A stretch of DNA of 64,000 nt from Arthrobacter agilis (GTDB lineage Bacteria > Actinomycetota > Actinomycetes > Actinomycetales > Micrococcaceae). The DNA is taken from the NCBI RefSeq assembly GCF_030816075.1, contig NZ_JAUSXO010000001.1:3782001-3846000 (forward strand), given 5' to 3'. The position numbers were made by a program, and so were the translations under genes. The notes under the pieces are model-generated. The model had not been told where the DNA came from. It did not search any database and worked only from the letters and a program-made list of their open reading frames with translations. This document shows positions 63,390-64,000 of the stretch, in pieces; the first letter of the stretch is position 1; every line of letters begins with the position of its first letter.

Positions 63390-64000
63390 ATGAACACTCC
63401 GAAGAACACCGGCCCGGACAAGGGTGCGGGCCAGACGAATCTCGTCGCCAAGGCGGCCAAGACCGTCGCCGGGACAGCGAAGGGCCGCAGCGGACAAGGC
63501 CATCAGCGCCGCCGCGGAGGTCGCGGACAAGGCCCGCGAGGTGGGCTCCGGCCCGACCGAGGCGCCGCGGGCCGAGGCCGGCACCGCCGACCTCACGCCC
63601 GCCCCTGTCGAGCAGTCCGTCCTGCAGCAGGTGTCGGAGGGCGTGTACCACCAGCCCCACGCGGTGCTGGGCGCCCACCTCGACAGCGACGACGTCGTCA
63701 CCGTCCGGACGCTGCGCCGTCTCGCGCGGTCCGTCGTGGTCGTCACCGGGTCCGGCCGTACGGAGCTCCGGCACGAGCACAACGGCATCTGGGTCGGCGC
63801 CCTCGCGGCGGAGAACCCGGGCCACGTCCCCGACTACCGGCTCGAGGTGACGTACGAGGGCGACCCGATCACCGTCGACGACCCGTACCGGTTCCTGCCG
63901 ACACTCGGCGAGATCGACATGCACCTGATCGGTGAGGGCCGGCACGAGACCCTGTGGACCGCCCTCGGGGCGCACGTCCGCCACTACTCGTCCGTCCTCG
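63390..64000 (+). pseudogene. glgB: 1,4-alpha-glucan branching enzyme GlgB, N-terminal part, frame broken by one base and cut by window end
   Basis: The N-terminal 30 residues (NTPKNTGPDKGAGQTNLVAK) share a frame with mak. The family sequence continues in another frame. Dropping one G from the GGG at 63482-63484 joins TVAGTAKA to AADKAISAAAEVADKAREVG and opens the frame to the window end. The GlgB N-terminal module follows (VSEGVYHQPHAVLGAHLDSD, then YRLEVTYEGDPITVDDPYRF, then LPTLGEIDMHLIGEG). GlgB adds alpha-1,6 branches to the glucan made by GlgE. The catalytic barrel lies beyond the window. Confidence 0.85.

Overview
The window is GC-rich DNA from an actinobacterium, most likely a motile member of the Micrococcaceae (Arthrobacter sensu lato). 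This rests on very high G+C at third codon positions, a Bpa-type proteasome activator with a C-terminal GQYL, CarD, a SenX3/RegX3-PhoU locus, a DUF2516 protein, the gpmA-phoU-senX3-regX3-carD-ispD-ispF-cysS-rlmB gene order, and a GlgE-type glucan locus. Many genes have a TAnnnT box 6-7 nt before an ATG/GTG, the hallmark of leaderless actinobacterial transcripts. The genus is inferred from remembered gene order, not from a search.

Layout. 1-3326: the end of bpa, a small unknown gene, a membrane protein with a sigma-factor-like cytoplasmic part, and an aldo/keto reductase. 3468-36666: a nearly complete Gram-positive flagellar locus in several transcripts: flgN-flgK-flgL-fliW (minus strand), fliC, fliD-fliS-unknown, flgB-flgC-fliE-fliF-fliG-fliH-fliI-fliJ-NlpC/P60-fliK-flgD-flgE, flbD-motA-motB, and fliM-fliN-fliO-fliP-fliQ-fliR-flhB-flhA-flhF-like-csrA. 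Non-flagellar guests are an LTA-synthase-like sulfatase-fold enzyme, a membrane GGDEF-EAL protein and a divergent map/XRE pair. 36778-53082: housekeeping DNA with tRNA-Thr(CGT), tmk-holB-hydrolase, a PLP lyase, gpmA, phoU/senX3-regX3, carD, ispD-ispF, cysS and rlmB. 53091-64000: the glycogen/alpha-glucan locus glgX, glgP, glgE-treS-mak-glgB (glgB cut by the window end).

The most interesting signals are regulatory. Five flagellar transcripts share a sigma-28-like promoter, CTWAC-N15/16-KCCGAYAG. The predicted leaders of fliC and flgB both begin with a short hairpin whose loop shows ANGGA, followed by a second GGA in the Shine-Dalgarno. This is the two-site layout CsrA recognises. fliW lies at one end of the locus and csrA at the other, so a FliW-CsrA-flagellin partner switch is predicted in an actinobacterium. 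The FlhF-like protein keeps the N-terminal FlhF domain but has lost the P-loop lysine and threonine of its GTPase.

Three genes (fliN, senX3, and the start of glgB) are each broken by what looks like one extra base in a CCC or GGG triplet. Removing it restores a normal protein every time. A shared base-calling or assembly artefact is the first explanation to test. I saw no CRISPR array, transposase, integrase or rRNA gene.
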